A DNA stretch of 48,146 nt from JBCDCE01 sp039182515 (lineage in GTDB: Bacteria; Pseudomonadota; Alphaproteobacteria; Rhodobacterales; Rhodobacteraceae). Below, one piece after another: positions 16,292 to 25,511 of this stretch. The notes beneath the pieces were generated by a model that saw nothing but the letters and a program-made list of their open reading frames with translations, was not told where the DNA came from and ran no database searches. The stretch covers positions 1-48,146 of the forward strand of contig JBCDCE010000030.1 of the NCBI GenBank assembly GCA_039182515.1. Direction: 5' to 3'. Positions within the stretch are counted from its first letter, which is position 1, and each line of letters begins with the position of its first letter. Position numbers and translations under genes: made by a program.

Positions 16292-17530
16292 ATGAACAAG
16301 ACAACCAAGATCGATTCCGCTCAAATGACCCCTGAAGAGGCGCGCGCGAAACCGCCCGCCATGGCCTGGGAAGATCCGTTTTTCTTAGACGATCAGCTGA
16401 GCGAAGAAGAGCGTATGATCCGCGACGCAGCGGCGGCTTATTGCCAAGACAAGCTCATGCCACGCGTGCTGATGGCCAACCGCAACGAAGAGTTTGATCC
16501 AGAGATCATGCGCGAAATGGGGGCGTTGGGCCTCTTGGGCTCCACAATCCCTGAAGCCTACGGTGGCGTGGGAGCAAACTACGTCACATACGGCCTTATC
16601 GCTCGGGAAGTGGAACGGGTGGATTCTGGCTACCGCTCTGCCATGTCGGTGCAATCAAGCCTCGTGATGCATCCCATCTTCGCCTACGGCACCGAAGCGC
16701 AACGTCAAAAGTACCTGCCGAAGCTTGCGTCAGGCGAGATGATTGGATGTTTTGGCCTCACGGAGCCCGATCACGGATCCGACGCAGGCGGGCTCAAAAC
16801 GCGCGCTGTGGCTGTGGATGGGGGCTACAACATTTCTGGCGCGAAAAACTGGATCTCCAACTCGCCCATCGCTGACATTGCCATCATCTGGGCAAAGTCC
16901 GATGCGCATGATGGCAAGATCAAAGGCTTCATCGTTGAGCGCGATATGAAAGGCGTCGTGACGCCGAAAATCGAAGGCAAGTTCTCGCTGCGCGCCTCGA
17001 TCACGGGCATGATCCAGATGGACGAGGTCTTTGTGCCAGAAGAGAACCTTCTCCCAGAGGTTTCCGGGCTTGCGGGGCCCTTTGGGTGCCTAAACCGTGC
17101 GCGCTACGGCATTTCTTGGGGAGCCATGGGCGCTGCTGAATATTGCTGGCACGCCGCGCGGGATTACACACTCGAGCGCAAGCAGTTTGGCAAGCCTTTG
17201 GCCGCCACGCAGCTTATTCAAAAGAAACTTGCGGATATGCAAACCGAGATCACGCTTGGCCTACAAGGTGCTTTGCGGCTTGGCCGCCTGATGGATGCGC
17301 ACAAAGCCAGCGCAGAAGCCGTGAGCCTTATGAAGCGCAACAATTGCGGCAAAGCATTGAGCATCGCCCGCGAGGCGCGCGACATGCACGGCGGCAATGG
17401 GGTGAGCGATGAATACGGTGTGATCCGTCACGCGATGAATTTGGAGGCCGTGAACACCTATGAGGGCACCCACGACATTCACGCGCTTATTCTAGGTCGT
17501 GCCCAAACAGGGCTACAGGCCTTTATGTGA
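16292..17530 (+). CDS. gcdH: Glutaryl-CoA dehydrogenase (acyl-CoA dehydrogenase family)
   Basis: This FAD-dependent enzyme oxidises and decarboxylates glutaryl-CoA to crotonyl-CoA, the end of lysine and tryptophan breakdown. The 412 residues carry FAD-contacting segments FGLTEPDHGSDAGGLKT and GAKNWISNSPIADI. The GCDH-type region GPFGCLNRARYGISWGAMGA follows, and the catalytic Glu391 is in NTYEGTHDIHALILGRA. Start: ATG 16292 follows GGAGG by 5 nt. The stop overlaps the next start (TGATG), so the next gene is translationally coupled. The ring of conserved residues is that of GCDH rather than short- or medium-chain dehydrogenases. Confidence 0.92.
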   Translation: MNKTTKIDSAQMTPEEARAKPPAMAWEDPFFLDDQLSEEERMIRDAAAAYCQDKLMPRVLMANRNEEFDPEIMREMGALGLLGSTIPEAYGGVGANYVTYGLIAREVERVDSGYRSAMSVQSSLVMHPIFAYGTEAQRQKYLPKLASGEMIGCFGLTEPDHGSDAGGLKTRAVAVDGGYNISGAKNWISNSPIADIAIIWAKSDAHDGKIKGFIVERDMKGVVTPKIEGKFSLRASITGMIQMDEVFVPEENLLPEVSGLAGPFGCLNRARYGISWGAMGAAEYCWHAARDYTLERKQFGKPLAATQLIQKKLADMQTEITLGLQGALRLGRLMDAHKASAEAVSLMKRNNCGKALSIAREARDMHGGNGVSDEYGVIRHAMNLEAVNTYEGTHDIHALILGRAQTGLQAFM

Positions 17531-18069
17531 TGTGGGGCCGGGCCAAGCGCATCGCGTGTGTGCTTGCGGTTTTGTGCGCACTCTTGGCTTGGCCAGGGCA
17601 AATCGCACAGGCGCAATCGGGATTCTCAATTGCGGAAAAGGGGCTGTTTCGCGCTGTGGCGGCCTTCACAAGCATGTCGCAAGCTGAGATTGCCCAAGAG
17701 CTTTCCAAGCCGTCTACGGGGGGCGTGAATTTCACAACCGCTGAAACAGTAGAACCGGGCCAAACTGTGCGGCTCTTGATCTCTGTGACAGGTCTGACAC
17801 CCGGCTCCGACGGTACATCGCGGCTATTTTGCGAGTTCGACTTCTTCGAAGATGCTAAGAAGGTTCAAAGCGTGCCCAGCCAGCTTTGCTTCCAACAGCA
17901 AATACCAGAAAATCTGAATGGCCAAATGTTCACGCTTCCAATCGATCTTGCGATCACGCCGACCGACGAAGACATCGGCGAGATTTTGAGCTTGAACATG
18001 CGCCTCACGGATGAGGGCAGCCAAGACACATTGCCTCTCAGGATCGCATTTGAAACCGTAGCGCCGTGA
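17530..18069 (+). CDS. Secreted protein of unknown function
   Basis: I do not recognise this gene. It encodes 179 residues with an N-terminal Sec signal (RIACVLAVLCALLAWPG, cleavage near AQAQ at about residue 29). The remainder is a soluble domain rich in alternating hydrophobic residues (for example QTVRLLISVTGLTPG), suggesting a beta-sandwich. Two cysteines (LFCEFDFF and QLCFQQQ) could form a disulfide in the periplasm. The ATG overlaps the gcdH stop by one base, so expression is linked to gcdH, and a formamidase-like hydrolase gene follows 9 nt later. A role in the kynurenine pathway is not indicated by the sequence itself. Confidence 0.7.
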   Translation: MWGRAKRIACVLAVLCALLAWPGQIAQAQSGFSIAEKGLFRAVAAFTSMSQAEIAQELSKPSTGGVNFTTAETVEPGQTVRLLISVTGLTPGSDGTSRLFCEFDFFEDAKKVQSVPSQLCFQQQIPENLNGQMFTLPIDLAITPTDEDIGEILSLNMRLTDEGSQDTLPLRIAFETVAP

Positions 18070-18078
18070 GTAAGATCC

Positions 18079-18897
18079 ATGACTGAGATCACAGATTGGG
18101 ACGACGCTTACGACAACGCAGGCCATGTTCCAGACGGTACAAGTTACGGTCCGCGCTGGGCAGAGGAGGCTGCCGCCTACCGCGCGCAGGGCGGTGAGAT
18201 GGAGCTTGATGTGGCCTACGGCCAAGCCCCCCGGCAGATGATGGATCTCTTCTATCCCAAAGCGGATGCGCAAGGCGTCGCGATGTTTGTGCATGGTGGC
18301 TATTGGATGAAGTTCGACAAATCCTACTGGTCCCATCTTGCAGAAGGCGCCCGCGCCAAAGGCTGGATCTTCGCGATCCCAAGCTACACTTTGGCGCCGG
18401 AGGCCCGCATTGCGGATATGACCCAAGAGATCGGGCGCGCGGCTGATTATCTCGCGGAGCGCTTTGAAGGGGGGCTGCATTTGGCTGGGCATTCCGCAGG
18501 CGGTCACCTCGTGAGCCGCATGGCTTGCCGGGATCATCCCATGAAACAGGCCACGGCCGCGCGCGTGGTGCGGGTGCTAAGTATCAGCGGCTTGCATGAC
18601 CTCGGCCCTTTGCAAAAGACCAAACTCAACGAGACCCTCAACATAGACGAGGTTGAGGCAAAGCGCGAAAGTGCTGCTCTGTTGCAGCCGCGTGAAGGTG
18701 TAGACGTGGCCGCTTGGGTGGGCGAAGACGAGCGCCCGGAGTTTTTGCGCCAATCGGCTTTGTTGCGCGAAGCTTGGCGCGCAAAGGGCGCGAAGGTATC
18801 CCTCACAGTTGCGACGGGGCGGCACCATATGGATGTCATTGCGCCACTCAGCGATCCAACGAGCCCCTTAACCCAAGCATGGGTCGGTTTGGCTTAA
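18079..18897 (+). CDS. Alpha/beta hydrolase, kynurenine-formamidase-like
   Basis: This is a cytoplasmic alpha/beta-hydrolase of 272 residues. It has the oxyanion motif HGGYW (72-76), the nucleophile elbow G-H-S139-A-G-G and a C-terminal catalytic His in TGRHHMDVIAPL. HGGxW together with this layout is typical of eukaryote-type kynurenine formamidases and related esterases. Deformylation of N-formylkynurenine would supply the substrate of the nearby kynU. It is the third gene after gcdH. Because the HGGxW superfamily also includes carboxylesterases, the substrate remains an inference from the neighbourhood; no tryptophan dioxygenase is in the window. Confidence 0.78.
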   Translation: MTEITDWDDAYDNAGHVPDGTSYGPRWAEEAAAYRAQGGEMELDVAYGQAPRQMMDLFYPKADAQGVAMFVHGGYWMKFDKSYWSHLAEGARAKGWIFAIPSYTLAPEARIADMTQEIGRAADYLAERFEGGLHLAGHSAGGHLVSRMACRDHPMKQATAARVVRVLSISGLHDLGPLQKTKLNETLNIDEVEAKRESAALLQPREGVDVAAWVGEDERPEFLRQSALLREAWRAKGAKVSLTVATGRHHMDVIAPLSDPTSPLTQAWVGLA

Positions 18898-19252
18898 AGC
18901 GCTGTAGCACGCAAATCTTGCGGTTGGAGATGATTCTCCCACAACACTTGGTTGAGGCTGCGAAACTCGATGGGAATCGTAACCGATCTCACCCACAACG
19001 CCCGTCAACGCGGAATAGTTAAAAATTTTATTGGTATGGCCTTCTCGTCAAATTTCGGAACGCCCGCCCCACAACCCTTTAAATTGCAGTGCTTTTATCG
19101 AAAAATAGCCAAAATTTGGCGGCCTCTGGCTAAGGCGAGACGATCTGAGTTTCATAAAACTGTTACATAAGTTTTACATTGGTGTTGCGCACCACGAGTA
19201 GCTCCAGCGCGAGGCCGCGGGGGTGCGGCCAATCTTTAACTCAGGAGAGATC
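18898..19252. other. 355-bp upstream region of the pst operon
   Basis: No gene is seen. The first 250 bp show no clear element. A Pho box lies at 19150-19182, and a 6-bp perfect hairpin GGCCGC-GGGGGT-GCGGCC at 19213-19230 stands just before the pstS ribosome site. Confidence 0.6.
19150..19182 (+). promoter_or_regulatory. Pho box: three 11-bp direct repeats
   Basis: TTTCATAAAAC, TGTTACATAAG and TTTTACATTGG follow each other with exact 11-bp phasing, the layout bound by PhoB. The array ends 70 bp before pstS. PhoB is encoded at the end of this operon, so positive feedback under phosphate starvation is expected. Confidence 0.8.
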
Positions 19253-20290
19253 ATGAAACTCAAGCTGACCGCATCAGTCGTTGCAATCGCAGCTGTGTCT
19301 GCCACTGCTGCTTTCGCGCGTGACAACGTTCAAGTCGCGGGGTCATCCACAGTTCTGCCCTATGCGTCCATCGTGGCCGAAGCTTTTGGCGAAAACTTTG
19401 ACTTCCCAACACCGGTTGTGGAGTCGGGTGGATCCTCCGCTGGTCTGAAGCGCTTTTGTGAAGGCGTCGGTGCCAACACCATCGACATCGCAAACGCATC
19501 GCGCGCGATCCGCGAAAAGGAAATCAAAGCCTGCGCGGAAGCTGGTGTGACCGACATTATTGAAGTGCGCTTCTCATACGATGGCATCGTTTTCGCATCC
19601 GACGTTGCTGGCAACTCTTTCGAATTCACGCCAAACGATTGGTATCTCGCGGTGGCCGCTGAGATCCCCGTAGACGGCAAAATGGTTCCAAACCAAAATA
19701 CTTCTTGGTCCACAGTGCGGTCCGGCCTGCCAGAGCAGGAAATCTACGCCTACGTTCCAGGCACAAAGCACGGCACACGTGAAGTTTTCGAAGACAAAGT
19801 ACTGCTCGCGGGCTGTGAAGACTCCGGCGCTTTTGACGCGATCATGGCCATTAATGGTGGTGACAAAAAAGCGGCTGAGAAGGCCTGCATCGCGCTGCGC
19901 ACAGATGGTCGCGCGGTGGATATCGACGGGGACTACACAGAGACCCTCGCGCGCATCGAAGCCAACAAAGACGGCATCGGCGTTTTCGGGATTTCCTTCT
20001 ATGAGAACAACACCGACAAGCTGGAGGTTGCGACCATGTCCGGCGTAACACCATCGGTGGACACCATCGCATCTGGTGAATACCCCGTATCGCGCCCTCT
20101 GTTCTTCTACATCAAAAAGGCCCACATTGGCGTGATCCCAGGTCTGAAAGAATACGCAGAATTCTTCGTTTCTGACGACGTGGCTGGCCCAGATGGCCCA
20201 TTGGCCGAATACGGTGCGGTGCCTGATCCAGAGCTCGCCACAACCCAAATGATGCTCGCCAACGAAGAAACGCTTGGGTCTGGCAGCTAA
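19253..20290 (+). CDS. pstS: PstS, periplasmic phosphate-binding protein
   Basis: This is the phosphate receptor of the high-affinity PstSCAB importer, 345 residues. The signal peptide is at 1-23 (MKLKLTASVVAIAAVSATAA). The mature domain begins NVQVAGSSTVLPYAS, where the AGSST loop binds phosphate; a second phosphate loop is ESGGSSAGLKRF. Start: ATG 19253 has AGGAG 5 nt upstream. The gene is first in the pst operon behind a Pho box, and an intercistronic hairpin follows it, which may keep the pstS message stable so that PstS is in excess over the membrane parts. Confidence 0.94.
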   Translation: MKLKLTASVVAIAAVSATAAFARDNVQVAGSSTVLPYASIVAEAFGENFDFPTPVVESGGSSAGLKRFCEGVGANTIDIANASRAIREKEIKACAEAGVTDIIEVRFSYDGIVFASDVAGNSFEFTPNDWYLAVAAEIPVDGKMVPNQNTSWSTVRSGLPEQEIYAYVPGTKHGTREVFEDKVLLAGCEDSGAFDAIMAINGGDKKAAEKACIALRTDGRAVDIDGDYTETLARIEANKDGIGVFGISFYENNTDKLEVATMSGVTPSVDTIASGEYPVSRPLFFYIKKAHIGVIPGLKEYAEFFVSDDVAGPDGPLAEYGAVPDPELATTQMMLANEETLGSGS

Positions 20291-20303
20291 GTCAAATTTC
20301 TGG

Positions 20304-20323
20304 GGGTGGCGGCACCGCCACCC
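20304..20323 (+). terminator. Intercistronic hairpin after pstS
   Basis: GGGTGGCGG (20304-20312) is exactly complementary to CCGCCACCC (20315-20323). No T-run follows, so it probably stabilises the pstS message or attenuates read-through rather than ending transcription. Confidence 0.5.
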
Positions 20324-20402
20324 TCACTCCAATCGTTATGGTATTTAAGTTTCAAGACGCCCAATTTCGGGCAGCTGCTGAGTAAGAAAAGAAAGTGCTG
20401 CC

Positions 20403-21878
20403 ATGCCTGCCTCTTGGCTCTTATTGACCGTTCTCGCTTTGGGCGTGATCGGTTTTTTCGTTGGGCGTCAGAAGGTGCTCTCTGCAGGCACCAAAGCCGA
20501 AATGCACTCGCTTCCCAATTACTATGGCAGCCATGTTGGGTTGCTGACGATGGTCCCCGCGCTTGTGCTGCTCTTTGTCTGGGTCGTCTTGCAGCCCATT
20601 TTGATCAGCAATTCTGTGGCGGCAAGCTTGCCGTCAGAATCCGTACCTGAGGGATCTACGCTGAGCTTAGTGATGGAAGATGTGCGCCGCGTGGCGGATG
20701 GACTCGACACTGCTGTGGCGCAAGGGGTTATGACCGAAGAGTTTGCGCAAAACCTCGATGCAGGGTCCACAAACGTGCGCGAGAGCTTGGCGCAGATTGG
20801 TGTGGCGCTTGGCTCAGATGTGGGGAGTGACGTGCTCAGCGCGGCCCAGGCGTTTCGGGAGAAGACAGACAACAGCATCAGCCTGCGCACCATCGCGATC
20901 CTTGGCATCTCGCTTGCGGGCTTTGCCTTTGCTTATGTGCGCACCACACCCCAATTCCGTGCGCGAAATGTTGTGGAGCGGTTCACGCTCTGGACCCTCA
21001 TCGTTGCGGCTTCCATTGCGATCCTCACCACGCTTGGAATTGTCCTGTCGCTCATTTTCAACACAATAGAGTTCTTCAAGCTCTATCCGGCCGCGAACTT
21101 CTTTTTTGGCACAACCTGGGCGCCGAGCTTTTCGGATAGAGGCGGCGCCACTGAGCTTGGCCTTTTGCCACTTCTTTGGGGCACGCTCTACATCTCGATC
21201 ATTGCGCTTCTGGTGGCTGTGCCCATTGGCCTTTTTGCCGCCGTGTACCTCTCAGAGTATGCAGGCCCCAAACTGCGGGCCTTCGCCAAGCCAGCCATTG
21301 AGATCCTCGCGGGCATTCCAACGATTGTTTACGGCCTCTTTGCTCTGTTAACCGTAGGCCCGCTCCTGGTGGATGTCTTTGGCCAAAACGGCGCGCTGGG
21401 CTTGGGCTGGATGCAAGGCGGCACAGCCGTGATGACAGCGGGGCTTGTGATGGGCATTATGCTGATCCCCTTTGTGAGCTCCTTGTCAGACGACATCATC
21501 AACGCTGTCCCCCAAGCCATGCGCGATGGCTCGCTGGGCCTGGGGGCCACAAAGTCGGAAACCATCCGCAAAGTTGTGCTGCCTGCCGCTTTGCCCGGTA
21601 TCGTTGGCGCGATCCTCTTGGCGGCCTCGCGCGCGATTGGCGAGACGATGATTGTTGTGCTGGGCGCAGGGGCTGCCGCCAAACTGAGCCTCAACCCGTT
21701 TGATGCCATGACCACAGTCACAGCCAAAATCGTGTCTCAGCTCACAGGCGACGCAGACTTTGCCTCCGCTGTAGCGCTGGTGGCCTTTGCACTGGGCATG
21801 TCGCTCTTTGTGATCACGTTGAGTTTGAATGTCTTTGCGCTCTACATCGTGCGGAAATACCGGGAGCAATACGAATGA
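20403..21878 (+). CDS. pstC: PstC, phosphate ABC permease (long alphaproteobacterial form)
   Basis: This inner-membrane permease of the Pst importer has 491 residues, against about 320 for E. coli PstC. Residues 1-160 form an N-terminal extension with two hydrophobic segments and a charged periplasmic-type part, as in alphaproteobacterial PstC. The permease core (about 230-490) contains GIPTIVYGLFALLTVGPLL and the EAA-type loop DGSLGLGATKSETIRKVVLP. The stop overlaps pstA by 4 nt, so the two permeases are coupled. Confidence 0.92.
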   Translation: MPASWLLLTVLALGVIGFFVGRQKVLSAGTKAEMHSLPNYYGSHVGLLTMVPALVLLFVWVVLQPILISNSVAASLPSESVPEGSTLSLVMEDVRRVADGLDTAVAQGVMTEEFAQNLDAGSTNVRESLAQIGVALGSDVGSDVLSAAQAFREKTDNSISLRTIAILGISLAGFAFAYVRTTPQFRARNVVERFTLWTLIVAASIAILTTLGIVLSLIFNTIEFFKLYPAANFFFGTTWAPSFSDRGGATELGLLPLLWGTLYISIIALLVAVPIGLFAAVYLSEYAGPKLRAFAKPAIEILAGIPTIVYGLFALLTVGPLLVDVFGQNGALGLGWMQGGTAVMTAGLVMGIMLIPFVSSLSDDIINAVPQAMRDGSLGLGATKSETIRKVVLPAALPGIVGAILLAASRAIGETMIVVLGAGAAAKLSLNPFDAMTTVTAKIVSQLTGDADFASAVALVAFALGMSLFVITLSLNVFALYIVRKYREQYE

Positions 21879-23260
21879 CCGATGCAACGTCGAGCGGCGC
21901 GTCTCCCATGATGAGCAAGCCCAAGCGCAAATCGATCCTTGAGATCGATGCGGCCACCAAGAAACGCAATGCAGCTGAAAAGCGCTTTGAGTACATGGGT
22001 CTGGCCGCTGTGCTCACCGGCCTCTTTTTCTTGATCGCTCTTTTGGTGACGATCATCGGCAACGGCATTCCGGCCTTCACCCAGACCTTCATAACGCTTG
22101 AAGTTGAGCTGCAAGAAAAGCGCTTGGATAAATCCGGCGAGCGCGACCTCGAGAAGATCAAGAAGGTCACAACCTTTGGCTACAACCCGATCATTCAAGA
22201 CGCCATCAAAGCCAAACTGGCCGAGGCCGGCATTGAGACCGAGATCACCAAAGGCAAAGACCTGCGCAAACTCTTGTCCACTGGGGCTGTGGGAAGCTTA
22301 CGGACGACCGTGCTCGAAGACCCAAGCAAAATTGGCGAAACGATTGAGATGCGCTTTGTGGCCGCTTCGCGCGTGGATGGATACATGAAAGGCCGTGTGA
22401 GCCGAGAAAGCCTCGCACGCGATAAAAACCTCTTTCCAGCGCACCTCGATATTGTGGATGCGCTCGTGGAAGAAGGCTCCATTGAGCGAACCTTCAACTG
22501 GAACTTCATTTTTGGCTCTGACGCCTCAGACTCGCGCCCCGAACAAGCGGGCATTGGTGTGGCCATGTTGGGCTCGTTCTTTATGATGTTGGTGGTTTTG
22601 GGGCTTTCGCTCCCCGTCGGTGTCGCGGCCTCAATCTATCTCGAAGAATTTGCGCCCAAAAACCGCTTTACCGATTTTATTGAGGTGAACATCTCAAACC
22701 TGGCCGCGATCCCGTCGATTGTGTTTGGGATCTTGGGGCTTGCGGTGTTCATCCAATTTGGTGGCGGTGTGTTGGGCATTCCGGGGTTCAAAGCCTCAGC
22801 GCCGCTTGTGGGTGGGCTTGTTTTGACGCTGATGACCTTGCCCACGATCATTATCTCTACGCGGGCCTCCTTGAAGGCCGTGCCACCCTCGATCCGGGAT
22901 GCGGCTTTGGGGGTTGGGGCCTCCAAAATGCAATCGGTTTTCCATCATGTTTTGCCCTTGGCGATGCCGGGCATTTTGACGGGGACAATTATTGGCCTGG
23001 CCCAAGCTTTGGGCGAAACGGCCCCGCTTTTGCTCATAGGCATGGTGGGCTTTATCGCTTCAAACTATCCCGACGGACTGGCCGCCGGCTTCACCGATCC
23101 AAACTCAGCCATGCCTGCACAGATCTTTGAATGGGCAAAACGCGCCGATCCAGCCTTCTATGAACGGGCTTGGGGCGGTATCATCATCTTGTTGGTGTTC
23201 CTCATGACGATGAACATCATCGCAATTATTCTTCGCCGTCGCTTTGAGCGCCGCTGGTAA
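21875..23260 (+). CDS. pstA: PstA, phosphate ABC permease (long form)
   Basis: This is the second permease of the Pst importer, 461 residues. An N-terminal extension of about 190 residues holds one membrane span (about 42-64) and a charged probably periplasmic part. The core then follows with EEFAPKNRFTDFIEVNISNL, AAIPSIVFGILGL and the EAA-type loop DAALGVGASKMQSVFHHVLP. The ATG overlaps the pstC stop (ATGA). The extension corresponds to the DUF3333-type region known at the N-terminus of alphaproteobacterial PstA. Confidence 0.92.
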   Translation: MTDATSSGASPMMSKPKRKSILEIDAATKKRNAAEKRFEYMGLAAVLTGLFFLIALLVTIIGNGIPAFTQTFITLEVELQEKRLDKSGERDLEKIKKVTTFGYNPIIQDAIKAKLAEAGIETEITKGKDLRKLLSTGAVGSLRTTVLEDPSKIGETIEMRFVAASRVDGYMKGRVSRESLARDKNLFPAHLDIVDALVEEGSIERTFNWNFIFGSDASDSRPEQAGIGVAMLGSFFMMLVVLGLSLPVGVAASIYLEEFAPKNRFTDFIEVNISNLAAIPSIVFGILGLAVFIQFGGGVLGIPGFKASAPLVGGLVLTLMTLPTIIISTRASLKAVPPSIRDAALGVGASKMQSVFHHVLPLAMPGILTGTIIGLAQALGETAPLLLIGMVGFIASNYPDGLAAGFTDPNSAMPAQIFEWAKRADPAFYERAWGGIIILLVFLMTMNIIAIILRRRFERRW

Positions 23261-23287
23261 GACACCTCATTCGTCCTGGAGAGCCAA

Positions 23288-24085
23288 ATGAACGACATGC
23301 GAAAAGTGGAGCGCGCTGTGGACATGCACGAGACCAAAATTTCTGCACGCGGTGTGCAGGTTTTCTACGGGGATAACCACGCCATTAAGGATGTGGATGT
23401 GGAGATTGCGGATAAGACCGTAACCGCTTTTATTGGGCCATCGGGGTGCGGGAAGTCGACTTTCTTGCGGTGCCTCAACCGGATGAATGACACGATCGAT
23501 ATCTGCCGCGTGGAAGGTGATATTCAGATTGACGGTGAGGACATTTACCACAAAGATGTCGATCCCGTTCAGCTCAGAGCGAAAGTGGGCATGGTCTTCC
23601 AAAAGCCCAACCCTTTTCCCAAATCGATTTATGACAATATCGCTTACGGTCCACGCATCCATGGTTTGGCCGCAAACAAGGCTGAGCTGGATGAGATCGT
23701 GGAGAAATCCCTGCGCCGCGCCGCGATTTGGGAAGAGGTTAAAGACCGTCTCCAAGCGCCAGGCACGGGCCTGTCGGGTGGCCAACAACAGCGCCTTTGC
23801 ATCGCACGCGCTGTGGCAACGGAGCCTGAAGTTTTGCTGATGGACGAGCCATGTTCGGCTCTCGATCCCATTGCGACCAGTCAGGTCGAAGACCTGATCG
23901 ACGAGCTGCGCCAAAGCTACTCGGTGGTGATCGTGACCCACTCCATGCAGCAAGCCGCGCGCGTCAGCCAAAAGACGGCGTTTTTCCATTTGGGCAATTT
24001 GGTCGAATATGGAGAAACCGGAGAGATTTTCACCAACCCGAAGGATCCGCGCACGGAATCCTACATCACGGGACGCATTGGATAA
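23288..24085 (+). CDS. pstB: PstB, phosphate ABC transporter ATPase
   Basis: This is the ATPase of the phosphate importer, 265 residues. Walker A is GPSGCGKST (50-58), followed by the PstB-typical FLRCLNRMND. The Q-loop is in MVFQKPNPFP, the signature is LSGGQQQR, Walker B is VLLMDEPCSALDP, and the switch His is in VTHSMQQAARV. PstB-specific sequence such as NPFPKSIYDNIAYGPRIHG makes the assignment secure. It starts 27 bp after pstA and ends 4 nt before phoU. Confidence 0.95.
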   Translation: MNDMRKVERAVDMHETKISARGVQVFYGDNHAIKDVDVEIADKTVTAFIGPSGCGKSTFLRCLNRMNDTIDICRVEGDIQIDGEDIYHKDVDPVQLRAKVGMVFQKPNPFPKSIYDNIAYGPRIHGLAANKAELDEIVEKSLRRAAIWEEVKDRLQAPGTGLSGGQQQRLCIARAVATEPEVLLMDEPCSALDPIATSQVEDLIDELRQSYSVVIVTHSMQQAARVSQKTAFFHLGNLVEYGETGEIFTNPKDPRTESYITGRIG

Positions 24086-24089
24086 CACG

Positions 24090-24818
24090 ATGAACGAAAC
24101 ACATATTGCCGCCGCCTACGATCGGGACCTCGAAGCGATCCAGGCCATGATTATGAAAATGGGTGGGCTTGTAGAAGACGCAATCACCTCTGCGGCCACC
24201 TCGCTCGAGACCCGCGACGAAGAACTGGCCGAGCGTGTCCGCCGCAATGACCGCAAAGTCGATGAGCTTGAAGAACAAGTGAACGAGGAAGTGGCCCGTG
24301 TGATCGCACTGCGCGCCCCCATGGGGGCGGATTTGCGCACAATTTTGAGCGTTATGAAGATCTCGTCCAACCTCGAGCGCATCGGTGACTATTCGAAAAA
24401 CATAGCCAAACGCACAACTGTGCTCGTGCAATTGCAAACCATCGGCGACACGCCCCGCTCGATCCGGCGTATGGCGCGGGAGGTGGAGAAGATGCTCAAG
24501 GATGCGCTCGACGCCTACATTCAGCGCGACGCAGACTTGGCCCGCGATGTGATCGAACGGGACCGCGATGTTGATCAGATGTACAACGCGCTTTTTCGCG
24601 AGTTTTTGACCTTTATGATGGAAGATCCGCGCAACATCACGGGCTGCATCCATTTGCATTTCATCGCCAAAAATATTGAGCGGATGGGTGATCATGTGAC
24701 GGCCATCGCCGAACAAGTCATCTACCTCGTTACGGGCGCCATGCCAGACGATGCGCGCGGCAAAGAGGATAAAACACCCTATGAAACGCTGGGGTCTTCG
24801 CCTGAACCGGAGGCGTGA
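24090..24818 (+). CDS. phoU: PhoU, phosphate signalling regulator
   Basis: PhoU is a cytoplasmic helical-bundle protein of 242 residues that links PstSCAB to the phosphate response and keeps the regulon off when phosphate is plentiful. It has two PhoU repeats. The acidic metal-binding signatures are VRRNDRKVDELEEQVNEE in the first and VIERDRDVDQMYN in the second. The start ATG at 24090 (MNETHIAAAYDRDLE) avoids overlap with pstB; the frame is open to 24009 inside pstB. phoB follows 3 nt later. Confidence 0.93.
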   Translation: MNETHIAAAYDRDLEAIQAMIMKMGGLVEDAITSAATSLETRDEELAERVRRNDRKVDELEEQVNEEVARVIALRAPMGADLRTILSVMKISSNLERIGDYSKNIAKRTTVLVQLQTIGDTPRSIRRMAREVEKMLKDALDAYIQRDADLARDVIERDRDVDQMYNALFREFLTFMMEDPRNITGCIHLHFIAKNIERMGDHVTAIAEQVIYLVTGAMPDDARGKEDKTPYETLGSSPEPEA

Positions 24819-24821
24819 GCA

Positions 24822-25511
24822 ATGTTGGTAGATCAGCCTTGTGTTTTAGTTGTGGAAGATGAAGCCGCTCAACGTGAAGTCCTGTCCTACAACTTGGAAG
24901 CTGAAGGCTTTAAAGTGGCCCGCGCGGACAATGGTGAAGAAGCGATGCTTCTTGTTGATGAGGTCTCGCCAGATGTCATCTTGCTTGATTGGATGTTGCC
25001 CAATGTGAGTGGTATTGAAGTTTGCCGGAGACTCAAAGCACGGCCTGATACCCGCCAGACGCCAATTATTATGCTTTCGGCGCGGTCGGAGGAAGTGGAT
25101 CGCGTACGCGGGCTCGAAACAGGGGCGGATGACTATATGGTCAAACCCTATTCCGTTGTCGAACTGATGGCCCGCGTGCGGACACAGCTCCGTCGGGTCA
25201 GACCCTCTATGGTGGGACAGCGTCTTGAGTTTGAAGATATCACCTTGGACGCCGAGACCCATAAGGTGATGCGCGATGGGAAGGGACTGAAGCTTGGTCC
25301 AACAGAATTTCGTCTTTTGACAACCTTTATGGAAAAGCCTGGGCGGGTTTGGTCGCGAGAGCAGCTTTTAGATCGCGTATGGGGGCGCGATATTTACGTG
25401 GATACCAGGACGGTAGATGTTCACGTAGGACGCTTGCGCAAAGCGCTCTGCCAAAATGGTGGCACTGATCCTCTAAGGACTGTCCGTGGCGCAGGGTATG
25501 CTTTGGGATAA
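24822..25511 (+). CDS. phoB: PhoB, phosphate-regulon response regulator
   Basis: PhoB is an OmpR-type response regulator of 229 residues. Its receiver domain has the acidic pocket E12/D13, phospho-acceptor Asp56 (ILLDWMLPN), Thr/Ser switch region MLSARSEE and Lys in MVKPYS. The C-terminal winged helix includes LGPTEFRLL, RVWSREQLLDRVWG and TRTVDVHVGRLRKAL. It would bind the Pho box before pstS. The partner kinase gene phoR, often adjacent, is not in the window. Confidence 0.94.
   Translation: MLVDQPCVLVVEDEAAQREVLSYNLEAEGFKVARADNGEEAMLLVDEVSPDVILLDWMLPNVSGIEVCRRLKARPDTRQTPIIMLSARSEEVDRVRGLETGADDYMVKPYSVVELMARVRTQLRRVRPSMVGQRLEFEDITLDAETHKVMRDGKGLKLGPTEFRLLTTFMEKPGRVWSREQLLDRVWGRDIYVDTRTVDVHVGRLRKALCQNGGTDPLRTVRGAGYALG

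Noticed and set aside
21808..21817. GTGATCAC sequence within pstC, same core as the sucC palindromes
   Set aside because: A single core inside coding sequence without the symmetric flanks; probably chance.
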